Shown: positions 54,112-63,931 of the stretch, one piece after another
Layout: every line of letters starts with the position of its first letter
Position numbering within the stretch: position 1 is the first letter of the stretch
Origin: Gp6-AA40 sp035263125
GTDB taxonomy: Bacteria > Acidobacteriota > Vicinamibacteria > Vicinamibacterales > UBA2999
Direction of reading: 5' to 3'
NCBI GenBank assembly: GCA_035263125.1
Contig: DATFRP010000227.1
Location: 1-64,000, forward strand
DNA length: 64,000 nt
The notes under the pieces: generated by a model
Seen by the model: the letters and a program-made list of their open reading frames with translations, nothing else
What the model was told of the DNA's origin: nothing
The model's database searches: none
Position numbers and translations under genes: made by a program

Positions 54112-55449
54112 TTAGTACGTGTTGAGGTAGCGGTCTATCTCCCAGGGCGAGACCTGACGGATATAGCCATCCCACTCCTCACGCTTCGCCGTCAGAAAGT
54201 GATCGAAGATGTGGTCGCCCAGCGTCTCGCGCATGAGCGCGCTTTTCTCCAGTTCATCGAGCGCCTCGTTGAGATTACCCGGCAGCTCGTCGATCCTCAG
54301 GTGACGGCGTTCCCGGTGGCTCATCTTGTAGATGTTCTTGTTGACCGGAGGGCCGGGGTCCAGCTGCTGATCGATGCCATCCAGCCCCGCGCGCAGCATC
54401 ACCGCGAACGCCAGATAGGGGTTGCACGAAGGGTCCGGCATTCGCAGCTCGATGCGCGTTCGTTGGCCCCGAGCTGCGGGCACCCGCACGAGCGGGCTGC
54501 GATTCCTGGTCGACCATGCAATCGCGGTCGGAGCCTCGTAACCGGGAACGAGCCGCTTGAACGAGTTGACGAGAGGGTTTGTCACGGCGCACAACGCGCG
54601 CGCATGTCGGAGGAGTCCTCCGATGTAGTGCAGGCACGTCTGGCTCAGCTCGCCTTCTCCCTTCTCGTCGAAGAACGCATTCTTTCCTTTCGTGAAGAGC
54701 GATTGATGCGTGTGCATCCCCGATCCGTTCACGCCGAAAACCGGCTTCGGCATGAAGGTCGCGTGCAGACCATTTCGATTCGCGACGTTCTTCACGACGA
54801 ACCGGAACGTGCTGACGTTGTCGGCCGTGATCAACGCGTCATCATGGCGGAAATCGATCTCATGCTGGCCGGGTGCAACCTCGTGATGCGCGGCCTCGAC
54901 GTGGAATCCCATCTGCTCGAGCGCCAGGATGATTTCACGACGGACATCTTCGCCGAGATCGACAGGCGTCAAGTCGAAGTAGCCGCCTGAATCGTGTGTC
55001 TCGGTCGTGGGCTCGCCGGTGGCCCGACGTTGGAACAGAAAGAACTCGGCCTCTGGTCCGGCCTGCATGGCGAAGCCCTTGCTGGACGCCAGCGCGATCA
55101 CGCGTTTGAGCATCGAGCGCGGGCAACCAGTGAAGGGAGTACCGTCCGGGTTGGCGATGTCGCAGATGATGCGGGCGACTCGTTCCGACCCTGCATAACT
55201 CCACGGGAACACCTGAAACGTGCTGAGATCGGGCTTGAGGTACATGTCGGATTCTTCGATCCGCACGAACCCTTCTATGGACGACCCATCGAACATGATC
55301 CGGCCATCGAGCGCCTCTTCGAACTGCCGGTCCGGCACCTCGACATTCTTGATGACCCCGAGGATGTCCGTGAACTGGAGTCGCATGAACTTCACCTTGT
55401 CGCGCTCCGCGCGCTCCAGAATCCGGGCTTTCGGCTCGTCCTTCGGCAT
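54112..55449 (-). CDS. glnA: Glutamine synthetase type I-alpha
   Basis: Condenses ammonia with glutamate using ATP. 445 aa, the size of the GSI-alpha (Bacillus type) enzyme. Key sequences: MFDGSSIEGFVRIEESDMYL with the arginine (residue 63) that corresponds to B. subtilis Arg62 in glutamine feedback inhibition, PEAEFFLF, and ATFMPKPVFGVNGSGMHTH. The adenylylation loop of GSI-beta (NLYDLPPE-like) is absent; the end is EIDRYLNTY. Feedback inhibition rather than GlnE adenylylation is therefore expected. ATG at 55449 (MPKDEPKAR) is taken because the codons upstream do not fit the family. Confidence 0.95.
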   Translation of the reverse strand: MPKDEPKARILERAERDKVKFMRLQFTDILGVIKNVEVPDRQFEEALDGRIMFDGSSIEGFVRIEESDMYLKPDLSTFQVFPWSYAGSERVARIICDIANPDGTPFTGCPRSMLKRVIALASSKGFAMQAGPEAEFFLFQRRATGEPTTETHDSGGYFDLTPVDLGEDVRREIILALEQMGFHVEAAHHEVAPGQHEIDFRHDDALITADNVSTFRFVVKNVANRNGLHATFMPKPVFGVNGSGMHTHQSLFTKGKNAFFDEKGEGELSQTCLHYIGGLLRHARALCAVTNPLVNSFKRLVPGYEAPTAIAWSTRNRSPLVRVPAARGQRTRIELRMPDPSCNPYLAFAVMLRAGLDGIDQQLDPGPPVNKNIYKMSHRERRHLRIDELPGNLNEALDELEKSALMRETLGDHIFDHFLTAKREEWDGYIRQVSPWEIDRYLNTY

Positions 55450-55535
55450 GAGCGTGATTATGCCAACTTTCCTCTGGCGACCGCCGTCTGAGTAGCTGGA
55501 AGGTGGCAGACGTGGCCACCGGCTGGAGGAGTGCA

Positions 55536-56393
55536 ATGAAGAAATGGGTGGTGATTGGCGGGGTCACGATCGCGGCGCTGATCCTGTCCGCGTTGATCCT
55601 CGCGCCGTCGGTTTCGGCACAGCGTCAGAGTCCCTTCACCCCGCGGCAATTCGACGGACTGACCCTCGAAGGTCCCGGGTCATCAATCGGCGTGACCGTC
55701 CGCGATCTCAGCGCTGACGACGCGTCGAAGGCAAAGATTCAGCAGAGCGACGGTGTGCTCGTCGAAGATGTCCGCGAAGGAACACCCGCGTCCCGCGCCG
55801 GCATCAAGAACGGCGACATTGTCCTCGAGTTCGACGGTGAGCGCCCTCGCAGCGCGAGGCAGTTTACCCGGCTCGTGCGCGAGACACCGCCCGGACGGAG
55901 CGTGAAGCTGACGATCGTGCGCGACGGGTCGCGCCGCACGCTCGACATCACACCCGAAGCAGGCCCTGGTGTCGGCTCACGAGCATTTACCGATCCGAAC
56001 GACCTGCTACGAACAATCCCTCGTGACTTCAATTACGACGGGAATCATTTCAACCTGTTCGAAGGCACGTTCGGCACGACTCGTCTCGGAGTCGTCGTGA
56101 CGCCCCTGAGCGATCAGCTTGCGGCCTACTTCGGTGTGAAGGAAGGCGTGCTCGTGTCGGAAGTGACCGCGAACACTCCCGCGGCGACGGCCGGCCTGAA
56201 AGCAGGCGACGTCATCACGGCGGTCAACGGTCGACCGGTGATGGGGCCTCAGGACGTCGTGAGCCAGGTTCGCGAGGTACAGGCAGGCGGCGCGATCGAT
56301 CTGCGAGTCACGCGTGATCGAAAGGAGCTGACGCTCAAAGCCACGATTCCGGAACGTCGTCGTCCAACGTTTGGTGGTGGCCAAGCGATCTAG
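55536..56393 (+). CDS. Exported protein with two PDZ domains
   Basis: 285 aa. Signal anchor KKWVVIGGVTIAALILSALILAP and two PDZ domains (about 50-135 and 180-275; cores GVTVRDLS, DGVLVEDVREGTPASRAGIKNGDIV and GVLVSEVTANTPAATAGLKAGDVI). No trypsin-like Ser-His-Asp protease domain precedes them, so this is a DegP/DegS-like scaffold without catalysis. ATG at 55536 follows GGAGGA. Divergent from glnA. Likely periplasmic or membrane-attached. Confidence 0.83.
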   Translation: MKKWVVIGGVTIAALILSALILAPSVSAQRQSPFTPRQFDGLTLEGPGSSIGVTVRDLSADDASKAKIQQSDGVLVEDVREGTPASRAGIKNGDIVLEFDGERPRSARQFTRLVRETPPGRSVKLTIVRDGSRRTLDITPEAGPGVGSRAFTDPNDLLRTIPRDFNYDGNHFNLFEGTFGTTRLGVVVTPLSDQLAAYFGVKEGVLVSEVTANTPAATAGLKAGDVITAVNGRPVMGPQDVVSQVREVQAGGAIDLRVTRDRKELTLKATIPERRRPTFGGGQAI

Positions 56394-56408
56394 AGACCGC
56401 CGGGGAGA

Positions 56409-57575
56409 TCACGCCTTGGCGTTCTCGAGAGACGGTTGAATGTCGGCTGCGCTTGCGGCCGGCCATGGCGCAAGCGTCGCGGAAAGCTGCGCGGCAAGGA
56501 GCCGCGTGACCGCCTGTGTCATTCCATCGTGCTCGCGACCAGGCGGGACTTCCACTGCAAGCACTCCGACGCATCGATCAGTGCCCAACATCGGCGCGAC
56601 CAGCGCGCCGCGGGACGCCTCGTCACTGGGGACAATCTGCATGGCGCCGAGTCGCCAGGCTGCCGCGGTTGCGTTGAGCGACGCGCGGTGAATTGGTCCC
56701 AGGCGCGCCAACGCTTTCGCGTCGTATCCATGCGCCGACGCAACGATCAGTTCGTCGCCTGCAGCCATCCACACGACGATGCCGGACGCGCCCAGCGCCG
56801 CAGAGGCCTGGGTCAACAACGGCGGGAGATCGCGTGAATCGGTGAGTCGTCCGATGGCCGTGCAGACGTCCGCGGCCCCGCCCAGATCCGTCGCTGCAGT
56901 GAGCGCAGGCGGGGATGGCTCCTGCGGTTCGCTCAGGGGCGGAACTGTGGGAGCTTGCGATTCGGGCTGCGACGTGGCCCCCGCACGAGGCTGCCCGACG
57001 AGCGCGAAGAGGCCGATGATCCAGAGACTCGCTGCTCCTCCTATTGCGAGCCACGCCTGATTGAGCGTGGCGAGTCGATCAGATTCGATCGCAACGCCCT
57101 CCGCCGATCGGAGGTCACGAAGCGCGGCGGTCATCGAGCCCAGCTCGCCGCGCGCTTCGACGGAGACCACCTCGGAGGCGATCAGGTCCCGCCCGTTGCG
57201 GATATGCTCCTGCGCCCGCGACTCGAGTTGTGCGAGCGCGCGTGCGCCTTCGACGAATCGCTTCAGCGTCTCGGCGGAGCGCGGCGCGCGTGCCTGCCGC
57301 GCGATCCCGTTTGCGTCTTTGACGACCTGTTCGATCAGGGTCGGGACTTGTTCGACTGTCCGTCTGTCGATCGCGCGCGGGACAACGTACGCCTGCTGTG
57401 CGTCGTTGATCTTCTGGACTGCTGCCAGCAGCGCATCGACTCGGGCAGCCATCGCCTGCTCAGCTCGGCCGAGATCCTCCACGCGACGAGCCAGGTACAC
57501 GGTGAAGACAGCAGCAGCGGCACCGACGATGAAGAGGACTGCGAGGAGAAGGAATCGGCCCGTGCGTGAATGCAT
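56409..57575 (-). CDS. Membrane protein with periplasmic helical region and C-terminal GAF domain
   Basis: 388 aa. First membrane helix GRFLLLAVLFIVGAAAAVFTVY (about 6-27), a coiled periplasmic segment of about 140 residues rich in Ala/Arg/Glu (CHASE3-like in shape), a second helix LAIGGAASLWIIGLFALV, a Pro/Ser-rich linker and a GAF domain (about 250-375, GIVVWMAAGDELIVASAHG). No kinase or cyclase output is attached, so signalling must be through partners. ATG at 57575 is chosen because it begins right before the first helix. Confidence 0.72.
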   Translation of the reverse strand: MHSRTGRFLLLAVLFIVGAAAAVFTVYLARRVEDLGRAEQAMAARVDALLAAVQKINDAQQAYVVPRAIDRRTVEQVPTLIEQVVKDANGIARQARAPRSAETLKRFVEGARALAQLESRAQEHIRNGRDLIASEVVSVEARGELGSMTAALRDLRSAEGVAIESDRLATLNQAWLAIGGAASLWIIGLFALVGQPRAGATSQPESQAPTVPPLSEPQEPSPPALTAATDLGGAADVCTAIGRLTDSRDLPPLLTQASAALGASGIVVWMAAGDELIVASAHGYDAKALARLGPIHRASLNATAAAWRLGAMQIVPSDEASRGALVAPMLGTDRCVGVLAVEVPPGREHDGMTQAVTRLLAAQLSATLAPWPAASAADIQPSLENAKA

Positions 57576-57672
57576 ATCCGGTGACAGGATAGCGCGAGTC
57601 GACCATTCCCGGAGCCGACAGGCGTAAGCGATCGGAATTCGACGGATTTGGCGGAAGCCGTCTCCAGCGGCA

Positions 57673-59403
57673 TCACTGGCGATCGGGCGGCGTTGCCGAT
57701 GGCGGCCGAATGATCGCATACGTCGGGAGGCCGACCCCCTTGAAACGATCCATCACAGCGCGAGCTGGGTCCTCGTCAGGCTGCTCGGCTTGAAATTTGA
57801 TTTTCACGTACCCCTCGAGCGCCTTCTTCACAGCAGGATCGGCGAGCGTCGTCTTGTCCATCACGAGACAGTTCTTGCACCACGTGGCCCACATGTCGAC
57901 GAGCACCGGTTTGTGTTCACGCTGCGCCGCGGCAAGGCCATCGGCGAGCGACGCGTACCAGCCCGCTTTGAGCTGTTCTTCGACACTTGATTGCACGTCG
58001 CGCGCGTCGACCCAGCGATCCGCGAACAAACCGTAGGCGAGATAGCCGTAGTATGCCGCGGTCGCGAGGATGATGACGCCAAACACCTGTTTGACACGGA
58101 CCATCCAGGCTCCGGGCTTTGGAAGCGCCGTGATGCCCGCTCCTGCCAGTGGCCATGGGACGGCCATGCCGACACCAAGCAGGAACGGCAGGCCCAAGGC
58201 GAGTACCGTTCCCTTCGAGTACAGGTCGCTCGAGAAAAGGACGACTTGAATGACCACCGGTGCGACACACGCGCCCGCCAGCAGCGCGGCGATCGCGCCC
58301 ATCCCGAACGCGAGGGCGACACTGCCCCGGTTGCCGCTGGTACCAGCAGCGCCCGCGAATTTCGAGAAATCGAGCGTGATGACATCGAACATCGCGAGCG
58401 CGAGCAGCGCGAAGACGATCGCGATCGCCACGTTGAACCATGGTGACGCGTTGATCGTTCCGAACGTGCTCGCGGTCGTCACGACGATGACCCCGAGGAC
58501 GCCGTAGACGAGCGCCATTGCGGCTCCGTACACGCCGCCAAGCAGGAAGCCGCGCCCGCGTGACCCCGCATGTGCGCCGGCGCCGATGATCGCCAGATTG
58601 ATCGGTATCATCGGCAGGACACACGGCGTCAGATTGAGCGCGAGTCCTCCCAGAAATACCAACAGGAAAATCGCGAACGGGCCTCGACCGTCGAACCACC
58701 CCTTTTCCGTGACGCCGTTTTCGGCGTTGCGGATGAACGTCAGGAAGTCATTGGTCGGTTGATAACCAGCACTGGTCGCAACCACCGTGAAGTCCTTCAA
58801 CTGGGCGATGCCACCATCCGGACGACCGGCGGAGGCGCGGCGAGCTTCGACAGGGGCGATCGGTTTACCACCAGTGCCAAACGCGATGCGATCGAAGATA
58901 TCCGTGTGTTGCCTGGCTGCACTCCTGCCCGAGCTGACGACGAGTGACCAGCGAACGTCCGCAGTCACCGGGGCGTAGCACAGCTTGTCGTCGCACGCCT
59001 GATAGCGGATGCGCGCCGGTATCTCGATCGCGCCGGACGGGATCGTCGTCGCCAGATCGAATTGCACACCGATCGCAAATTCGTGTTCGAACACGGCCAG
59101 CGGTTGCGACTGACCCGCTTGCTTGAGATCCGTGGCCGGAGGAAACACGATCTCCTCGACCTTCACACCTGCAGGTGGCTCAATCGTCAGAACGGTGGGT
59201 ATGAATGCCGGATCACGCGGGGCATTGGACTGCACATGAAACCGCTCTGGCAGCGTGACCAGCAGAGCGGCGCGGGCCTTCGTGCCTGGCCGCCCTTCCG
59301 ACTCCACGACCGGGTTCAGCTCGGCGTGAATGCCACGCAGCTGCGCCCCTGCGATCGACGGCGCGACGATCAGGAGAACAATCGCCGCAGCCAGCGTGCG
59401 CAT
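57673..59403 (-). CDS. dsbD: Thiol:disulfide interchange protein DsbD
   Basis: Carries electrons from cytoplasmic thioredoxin to the periplasm. 576 aa. Signal peptide (LAAAIVLLIVAPSIAGAQ), periplasmic alpha domain with YQACDDKLCYAP, a CcdA-like membrane core with NLTPCVLPM and GACVAPVV, and a C-terminal thioredoxin domain with WATWCKNCLVMD (CxxC). All three redox pairs are present. ATG at 59403, 2 bp after the NuoG-like stop, so it is cotranscribed with that gene. Confidence 0.92.
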   Translation of the reverse strand: MRTLAAAIVLLIVAPSIAGAQLRGIHAELNPVVESEGRPGTKARAALLVTLPERFHVQSNAPRDPAFIPTVLTIEPPAGVKVEEIVFPPATDLKQAGQSQPLAVFEHEFAIGVQFDLATTIPSGAIEIPARIRYQACDDKLCYAPVTADVRWSLVVSSGRSAARQHTDIFDRIAFGTGGKPIAPVEARRASAGRPDGGIAQLKDFTVVATSAGYQPTNDFLTFIRNAENGVTEKGWFDGRGPFAIFLLVFLGGLALNLTPCVLPMIPINLAIIGAGAHAGSRGRGFLLGGVYGAAMALVYGVLGVIVVTTASTFGTINASPWFNVAIAIVFALLALAMFDVITLDFSKFAGAAGTSGNRGSVALAFGMGAIAALLAGACVAPVVIQVVLFSSDLYSKGTVLALGLPFLLGVGMAVPWPLAGAGITALPKPGAWMVRVKQVFGVIILATAAYYGYLAYGLFADRWVDARDVQSSVEEQLKAGWYASLADGLAAAQREHKPVLVDMWATWCKNCLVMDKTTLADPAVKKALEGYVKIKFQAEQPDEDPARAVMDRFKGVGLPTYAIIRPPSATPPDRQ

Positions 59404-59405
59404 GA

Positions 59406-61208
59406 CTACTCGACGGGTTTGAGCGGAATGAACGACGCGACCGCCTCGCGTTCCATCTGAACGTTGTGCCCCTTGACGGGCGGAAGATCCTGAAACAGGA
59501 AATCCCACTTCCAACGCTCTGAGGGGTTCGATGCCTGCAGCCAGTTCCTCGCCGGCACGGGCCGGGTGAACGCGACCGTGCTGGCGCCCCCGTAGGCCGT
59601 GCCCGGCATCGAGGCAGCAATCGCGCGGCGCACGTCGTCCGAGCTGCGATAAGCCAGCGTCAATCCCAACGATCGCGCGACGTTGACCAGAATCTGCCAA
59701 TCTTCCAAAGCCTCGCCGGGAGGTGCGATGGCGCGTGAGGCCGCCTGCACGTGTCCCTGATCGTTCGTGTAAATCGCGTCCTTCTCGCTCGAGGTAGCCC
59801 CAGGCAGTACGATGTCGGCCGCTGTCGAGAGGGTGGACGTCACCACGCCTTGCACAATCAGCAGTGGCAAGCGACCGTTCTGCCGCGCGGCGACGATCCA
59901 CGACAGATCCCCAGCTGAACCCGAGGGCCCCGGATCGATGACGTATAACGCTTTGACGCGTCCAGCCTCCACCTCGGTGCGAAGCGCCGAGAGGTCGGGC
60001 GAACCCGCATTGCCTTGACCCACGGAATAGCCCAGATCGCGGGCACCGTTCACATTCGGTGCGTCGGTGGCCGGTATCTTGAATTTCACGTCCGCAGGCT
60101 GAGGTTTGTCACTCCGAGACCACGTGACGCTGACGGATGCGAGCCCATCCGCGCCCAGCAGCCCTTCGGCGAGCCCCTTCAGCACGAAGAGATCCTCGGT
60201 GGATGCATGCGCGGACACGAGGAATCGGACCGACGAGGGATCGGCGGACCCTGCGGCCTGGATGCGTTCGCGCAGTCGTGGCTCAACGTCGTGCCACGCA
60301 GCGGGTTCGAGAGCAGCCCCGCTTCGAATCATCGGACGACGCAGGCGCGCATCCCCTTCCACCCAGTGGTAGTCGAAGCGTCCGATGTCGCACATCCAGT
60401 AGCTGTTGATCGCGGGGTTCAGCCGAGGTGTCATCCGAACCAACCGCGAACCGCGTGCCCATTCCGGCTTGGCTTTGAGCCACGCGCTGGTGTTGCATCC
60501 CTTCGAGCAGCGCGTGCAAATCGTGTCGACGACCCCCGGGTTGTCCCACGGCCGGCTCTTGAAGCGATACTCCCTCGTCGTAATCGCTCCCACCGGGCAC
60601 ACGTCCATCAAGTTGCCCGACAGCAGCGAGTGCACGCCTTCCTCCCGGAACGTGGCGATCTCACTGCCGTTACCGCGATCGACGATGCCGATCTGCGCAT
60701 CGCCATCGATCTCGCGCATGAAGCGGACGCACCGCGTGCACAGGATGCAGCGGTTGCGATTCAACATCAGCGTCGGTCCGAAGTCGACGTCGGCCTTGAC
60801 CCCTTCACCATCGAACACGCGTCGCGGAAAATCCATCCGGCTCGAGGCGGGCCCGAACGAGTACGAGAAGTCCTGAAGCGGGCACTCACCGCCCTTGTCG
60901 CAAACGGGGCAGTCAAGCGGGTGATTGACGAGGAGGAACTCCAGCACTCCCGCGCGCGCCTGCGTCGTCTCGGGGTCCCGGGTCGAGACGACCATCCCAT
61001 CCGTGCAGAGCGTCGAGCACGATGTCTGCAGCTTGGGCATCTTCTCGATCTTGACGATGCAGACCCGACACGATCCGTCAACCGCAAGACCGGGGTGATA
61101 GCAGTAGTAGGGGACGGAGATGCCGGATTCGATGGCGGCCTGAAGGACGGTCTTGCCCTTGGCGACCGTCACCTGTTTGCCATCGATCGTCAGGGTGACC
61201 GTGTCCAT
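59406..61208 (-). CDS. nuoG: NADH-quinone oxidoreductase subunit G-like protein (NuoG)
   Basis: Iron-sulfur subunit of complex I. 600 aa, shorter than E. coli NuoG (about 900 aa). N-terminal 2Fe-2S ferredoxin-like domain (YCYHPGLAVDGSCRVC), His-Cys 4Fe-4S domain (HPLDCPVCDKGGECPLQD), then a two-cluster region CILCTRCVRFM and DVCPVGAI, the TICTRCSKGCNTS cluster, and a truncated molybdopterin-oxidoreductase-like C-terminus. No nuoE, nuoF or nuoH is within the window on this side, so it is either one of several dispersed nuo genes or a subunit of another NAD-linked enzyme. ATG at 61208. Confidence 0.85.
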   Translation of the reverse strand: MDTVTLTIDGKQVTVAKGKTVLQAAIESGISVPYYCYHPGLAVDGSCRVCIVKIEKMPKLQTSCSTLCTDGMVVSTRDPETTQARAGVLEFLLVNHPLDCPVCDKGGECPLQDFSYSFGPASSRMDFPRRVFDGEGVKADVDFGPTLMLNRNRCILCTRCVRFMREIDGDAQIGIVDRGNGSEIATFREEGVHSLLSGNLMDVCPVGAITTREYRFKSRPWDNPGVVDTICTRCSKGCNTSAWLKAKPEWARGSRLVRMTPRLNPAINSYWMCDIGRFDYHWVEGDARLRRPMIRSGAALEPAAWHDVEPRLRERIQAAGSADPSSVRFLVSAHASTEDLFVLKGLAEGLLGADGLASVSVTWSRSDKPQPADVKFKIPATDAPNVNGARDLGYSVGQGNAGSPDLSALRTEVEAGRVKALYVIDPGPSGSAGDLSWIVAARQNGRLPLLIVQGVVTSTLSTAADIVLPGATSSEKDAIYTNDQGHVQAASRAIAPPGEALEDWQILVNVARSLGLTLAYRSSDDVRRAIAASMPGTAYGGASTVAFTRPVPARNWLQASNPSERWKWDFLFQDLPPVKGHNVQMEREAVASFIPLKPVE

Positions 61209-61267
61209 ATCCTGACGATCGTATAACTCAAAAATCGAAAACTCAAAACTCCGACGGAAACGGCCTG

Positions 61268-63931
61268 CTATCGCTCTTCGAACTCCGCGACCGCCGCCGA
61301 ATCCCGGTTGACCTGTACCTGCCGAACGGCTTCTGTGGTGGGGATGGCTTTCTCGACAACCGCCTCCGTGAGCGGAACCATGACATCCATGGTGCGCCCA
61401 CTCGCGTATGTCACGGTCACGGTGACCGGCAGATCGAACACGAGATCGCCGAGCTGCTCGAACTTCATCTTCACGCTGCCGGGGGCGATGGCGGAGCTGT
61501 ACCGGATGCGGGGGATCTGAGTACCGTAAATCCAGCGCTCGAAGAAGCGATCCAGGACGCGGCCCGATTCGCTTTCGAACGCGCGTTCGAGATCCTCGGT
61601 GCCCGCCTTCTGATAGCGGCGGTCGGTATAGAAGCGCTTCAGGCCATTGAAGAACACGGTATCGCCGAGCAGCCGGCGCAGCATGTGCAGCACCGCCGCG
61701 CCCTTGTTGTAGACGACGGCGCGGAAGACTCGAACGTCGCTCTTCACGACGCCGAGCCTGTAACCAAGGCTGATGGGACCCTGGTCCGACTCCGAAATCG
61801 CCCAGCGTCGAAATTGACGAAGCATGTCGACGAACGTCCGGTCGCCGCGGGCTTTTTGCGCGTAGAGCGCGGCGAAGTACTGCGCGAACCCTTCACTGAG
61901 CCACTGTTCGTGGTAGTTCTTCCAACCCACTGCCTGCCCCCACCACTGGTGAGCCAGTTCGTGAGCGATGAAGAACTCTGGAAACGTATCGAACGCTGCC
62001 GGGTCGCCGCGGTAGGACTGCGTCGTCGCCAGGGCGGGATTCCGAATGACGGCGAAGTAGCCGGGACTATGGCCGCCGGGGAGATCACTCTCGACGAGCG
62101 CCAGCGTCATCGATGGATATGGCGCATCGCCGACGAGCGAGGTGTAGAACTTGAGGATGTCCTCGGCCTGCTGCGCCGACGGGCGCGCGCGCTGTCGCAC
62201 GCTTGGCTGCGCTTCCACCGCCAGCGCGATGTGATCGACGGCAGAACCCGGGGCTACGGTCTTGGAGACATCGACCTGGCTTTCGACCACGCGGCTGAAT
62301 CGGCTGACGACGATGGCCAGATATCGGAGCGGCTGGTTGGCGCGAAACTCGAAGGTTTTTCCGCTGCGAGCGGCGACGATGTCTCGCAGGGACACGGCTC
62401 CTTTGCCGGACGGAGTCGTCGGCAGCCCGCTCGCCACGCAGCCATATCCCTCGGGCACGTTGATGCGGAGCGTTCCCGTCGCATAGTCGGGAACCGGATT
62501 CTGCGGATACCAGAGCGCGCGGTTGCTGAGCAGAAACGCTGGTTCGTACGACGCAGAGAGCGTGCTCGTCTCCTGGTTGTCGGACCGCGTCTGCACCGCT
62601 TCGACGTCGAGATCCTCTGACGGTATTCTCCCCAGGTAGTTGATGACCAGCGTGATGTCGGAATCCTGCTGGAGCAGGCGCGGCAGATTCACCAGCACGG
62701 TGTTCTGACTCCGCATCCGCAGAAAGAGCAGACGTCCGTACTCGAGGCTGGTGATGCCGGTGACGGTCAATCCCTCGTTGAGGCGCAGCAGCACCGTCGA
62801 GAGCGTGGTCGCGCGCACGCGAATCGCAAGTCGTGCGCGTCCCTCGATCGTCTGTCTGGCAGGATCGATTGAGGCCTCGATGTTGTAGTCGAGTACGTCG
62901 TATTCGCGAAGGGCGTCGTCGCTGTAAAAGCGGCCGCGTGCAGCGAGCTTGGCGACCGACGGGTAGAGCGCAATCGTGCGGCGGTCTTTGCGACGGAACA
63001 GACTGACGTCCTCGGCCTGCACGGACGATCGCGAGAAGGTCAGCGTGTCGAATCGACGCGTGTCGACTTCGGCGAGAAAATCCTGTGGCGGTGGCAGCAG
63101 ATGCCAGGTGTCCTTCGACAAGTCCTGCAGATCGACGTTGAAGGACTTGGGCGACTCCCGGCTGAACACGTCCTGCGCGCGCCGAACGATGCGCTCCTGC
63201 GGCGGTGTCGGTGTGAGGCTCGACGTCGACACGCGGTCGGAATAGTCCGTCGGACTGAAGCGTACGAACGCCTCTTCGAATGGTGTGGTCAACACGTCTT
63301 CGCCAGAGAACAGGTGCAGCTGCCCGCGCTCCGCAGCGATAGACGGACTGAATCGCATCTCCCCGCGGCCCACCAGGACAAGACCCGTGGTGCCGTCGTC
63401 GGCGTCCACGTGGAAGACGGTGCCCTCGCGGAGGGTCAGAACGAAATCCTCGGAGCTGACTTCGAGATTTTTTGCGGCGAGCGGGCGCGCCGTGTTCAAG
63501 CGCAACTTATACAGGCCCTCGACCGAGGTGAGGCTCTCGGTCGCTACGAAACGCCACGAGTCGGTGACACCTCCAGGCGGACGCCTCACGTCCATCCCGG
63601 TCGTGAGAATGCGAGCCTTTCCGGCGGTCTCGACGAAGAATTCGACAATCAGGCTGTACCCGTCCCCCGGCGGAGCGCCCTCGAGCGGCGCCTTATCGCG
63701 AATTCGAACCGTGATACGCACCGCATTCGGGACGAGCAGATCGTGCTCGAGCTGCTGAATCTGAGGTGGTGTGACCGTTGGACCGAAGAGGCTTTCGAGT
63801 GCGGGCCGATCCGCCGCGTTCAACGCGCGGTCGAACTTCCGCACGAGGAGATCGACCGGGTCGGCCTCCTGGGCGCGCAATGGCGCCGCACACAGCAGGG
63901 TGCACGTGAGAGCGAGCAGGGCTCTGGCCAC
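61268..63931 (-). CDS. Secreted M1-family-like metallopeptidase
   Basis: 887 aa. Signal peptide RALLALTCTLLCAAPLRA. The zinc motif is HELAHQWW (His657, Glu658, His661) followed by WLSEGF with Glu680, giving HEXXH-18-E as in gluzincins. The GxMEN exopeptidase motif of true M1 aminopeptidases is replaced by LPGGHSPGYFAVI, so N-terminal amine recognition may differ. About 330 N-terminal residues form an additional unknown domain before the M1-like beta domain. GTG start at 63931; no upstream gene is visible. Similar extended M1-like proteins occur in Acidobacteria, to my recollection. Confidence 0.82.
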   Translation of the reverse strand: MARALLALTCTLLCAAPLRAQEADPVDLLVRKFDRALNAADRPALESLFGPTVTPPQIQQLEHDLLVPNAVRITVRIRDKAPLEGAPPGDGYSLIVEFFVETAGKARILTTGMDVRRPPGGVTDSWRFVATESLTSVEGLYKLRLNTARPLAAKNLEVSSEDFVLTLREGTVFHVDADDGTTGLVLVGRGEMRFSPSIAAERGQLHLFSGEDVLTTPFEEAFVRFSPTDYSDRVSTSSLTPTPPQERIVRRAQDVFSRESPKSFNVDLQDLSKDTWHLLPPPQDFLAEVDTRRFDTLTFSRSSVQAEDVSLFRRKDRRTIALYPSVAKLAARGRFYSDDALREYDVLDYNIEASIDPARQTIEGRARLAIRVRATTLSTVLLRLNEGLTVTGITSLEYGRLLFLRMRSQNTVLVNLPRLLQQDSDITLVINYLGRIPSEDLDVEAVQTRSDNQETSTLSASYEPAFLLSNRALWYPQNPVPDYATGTLRINVPEGYGCVASGLPTTPSGKGAVSLRDIVAARSGKTFEFRANQPLRYLAIVVSRFSRVVESQVDVSKTVAPGSAVDHIALAVEAQPSVRQRARPSAQQAEDILKFYTSLVGDAPYPSMTLALVESDLPGGHSPGYFAVIRNPALATTQSYRGDPAAFDTFPEFFIAHELAHQWWGQAVGWKNYHEQWLSEGFAQYFAALYAQKARGDRTFVDMLRQFRRWAISESDQGPISLGYRLGVVKSDVRVFRAVVYNKGAAVLHMLRRLLGDTVFFNGLKRFYTDRRYQKAGTEDLERAFESESGRVLDRFFERWIYGTQIPRIRYSSAIAPGSVKMKFEQLGDLVFDLPVTVTVTYASGRTMDVMVPLTEAVVEKAIPTTEAVRQVQVNRDSAAVAEFEER

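Noticed and set aside
53915..54115. 66-codon frame after the PP2C phosphatase
   Set aside because: Overlaps the phosphatase stop and a terminator hairpin; Arg/Pro-rich with no motif.
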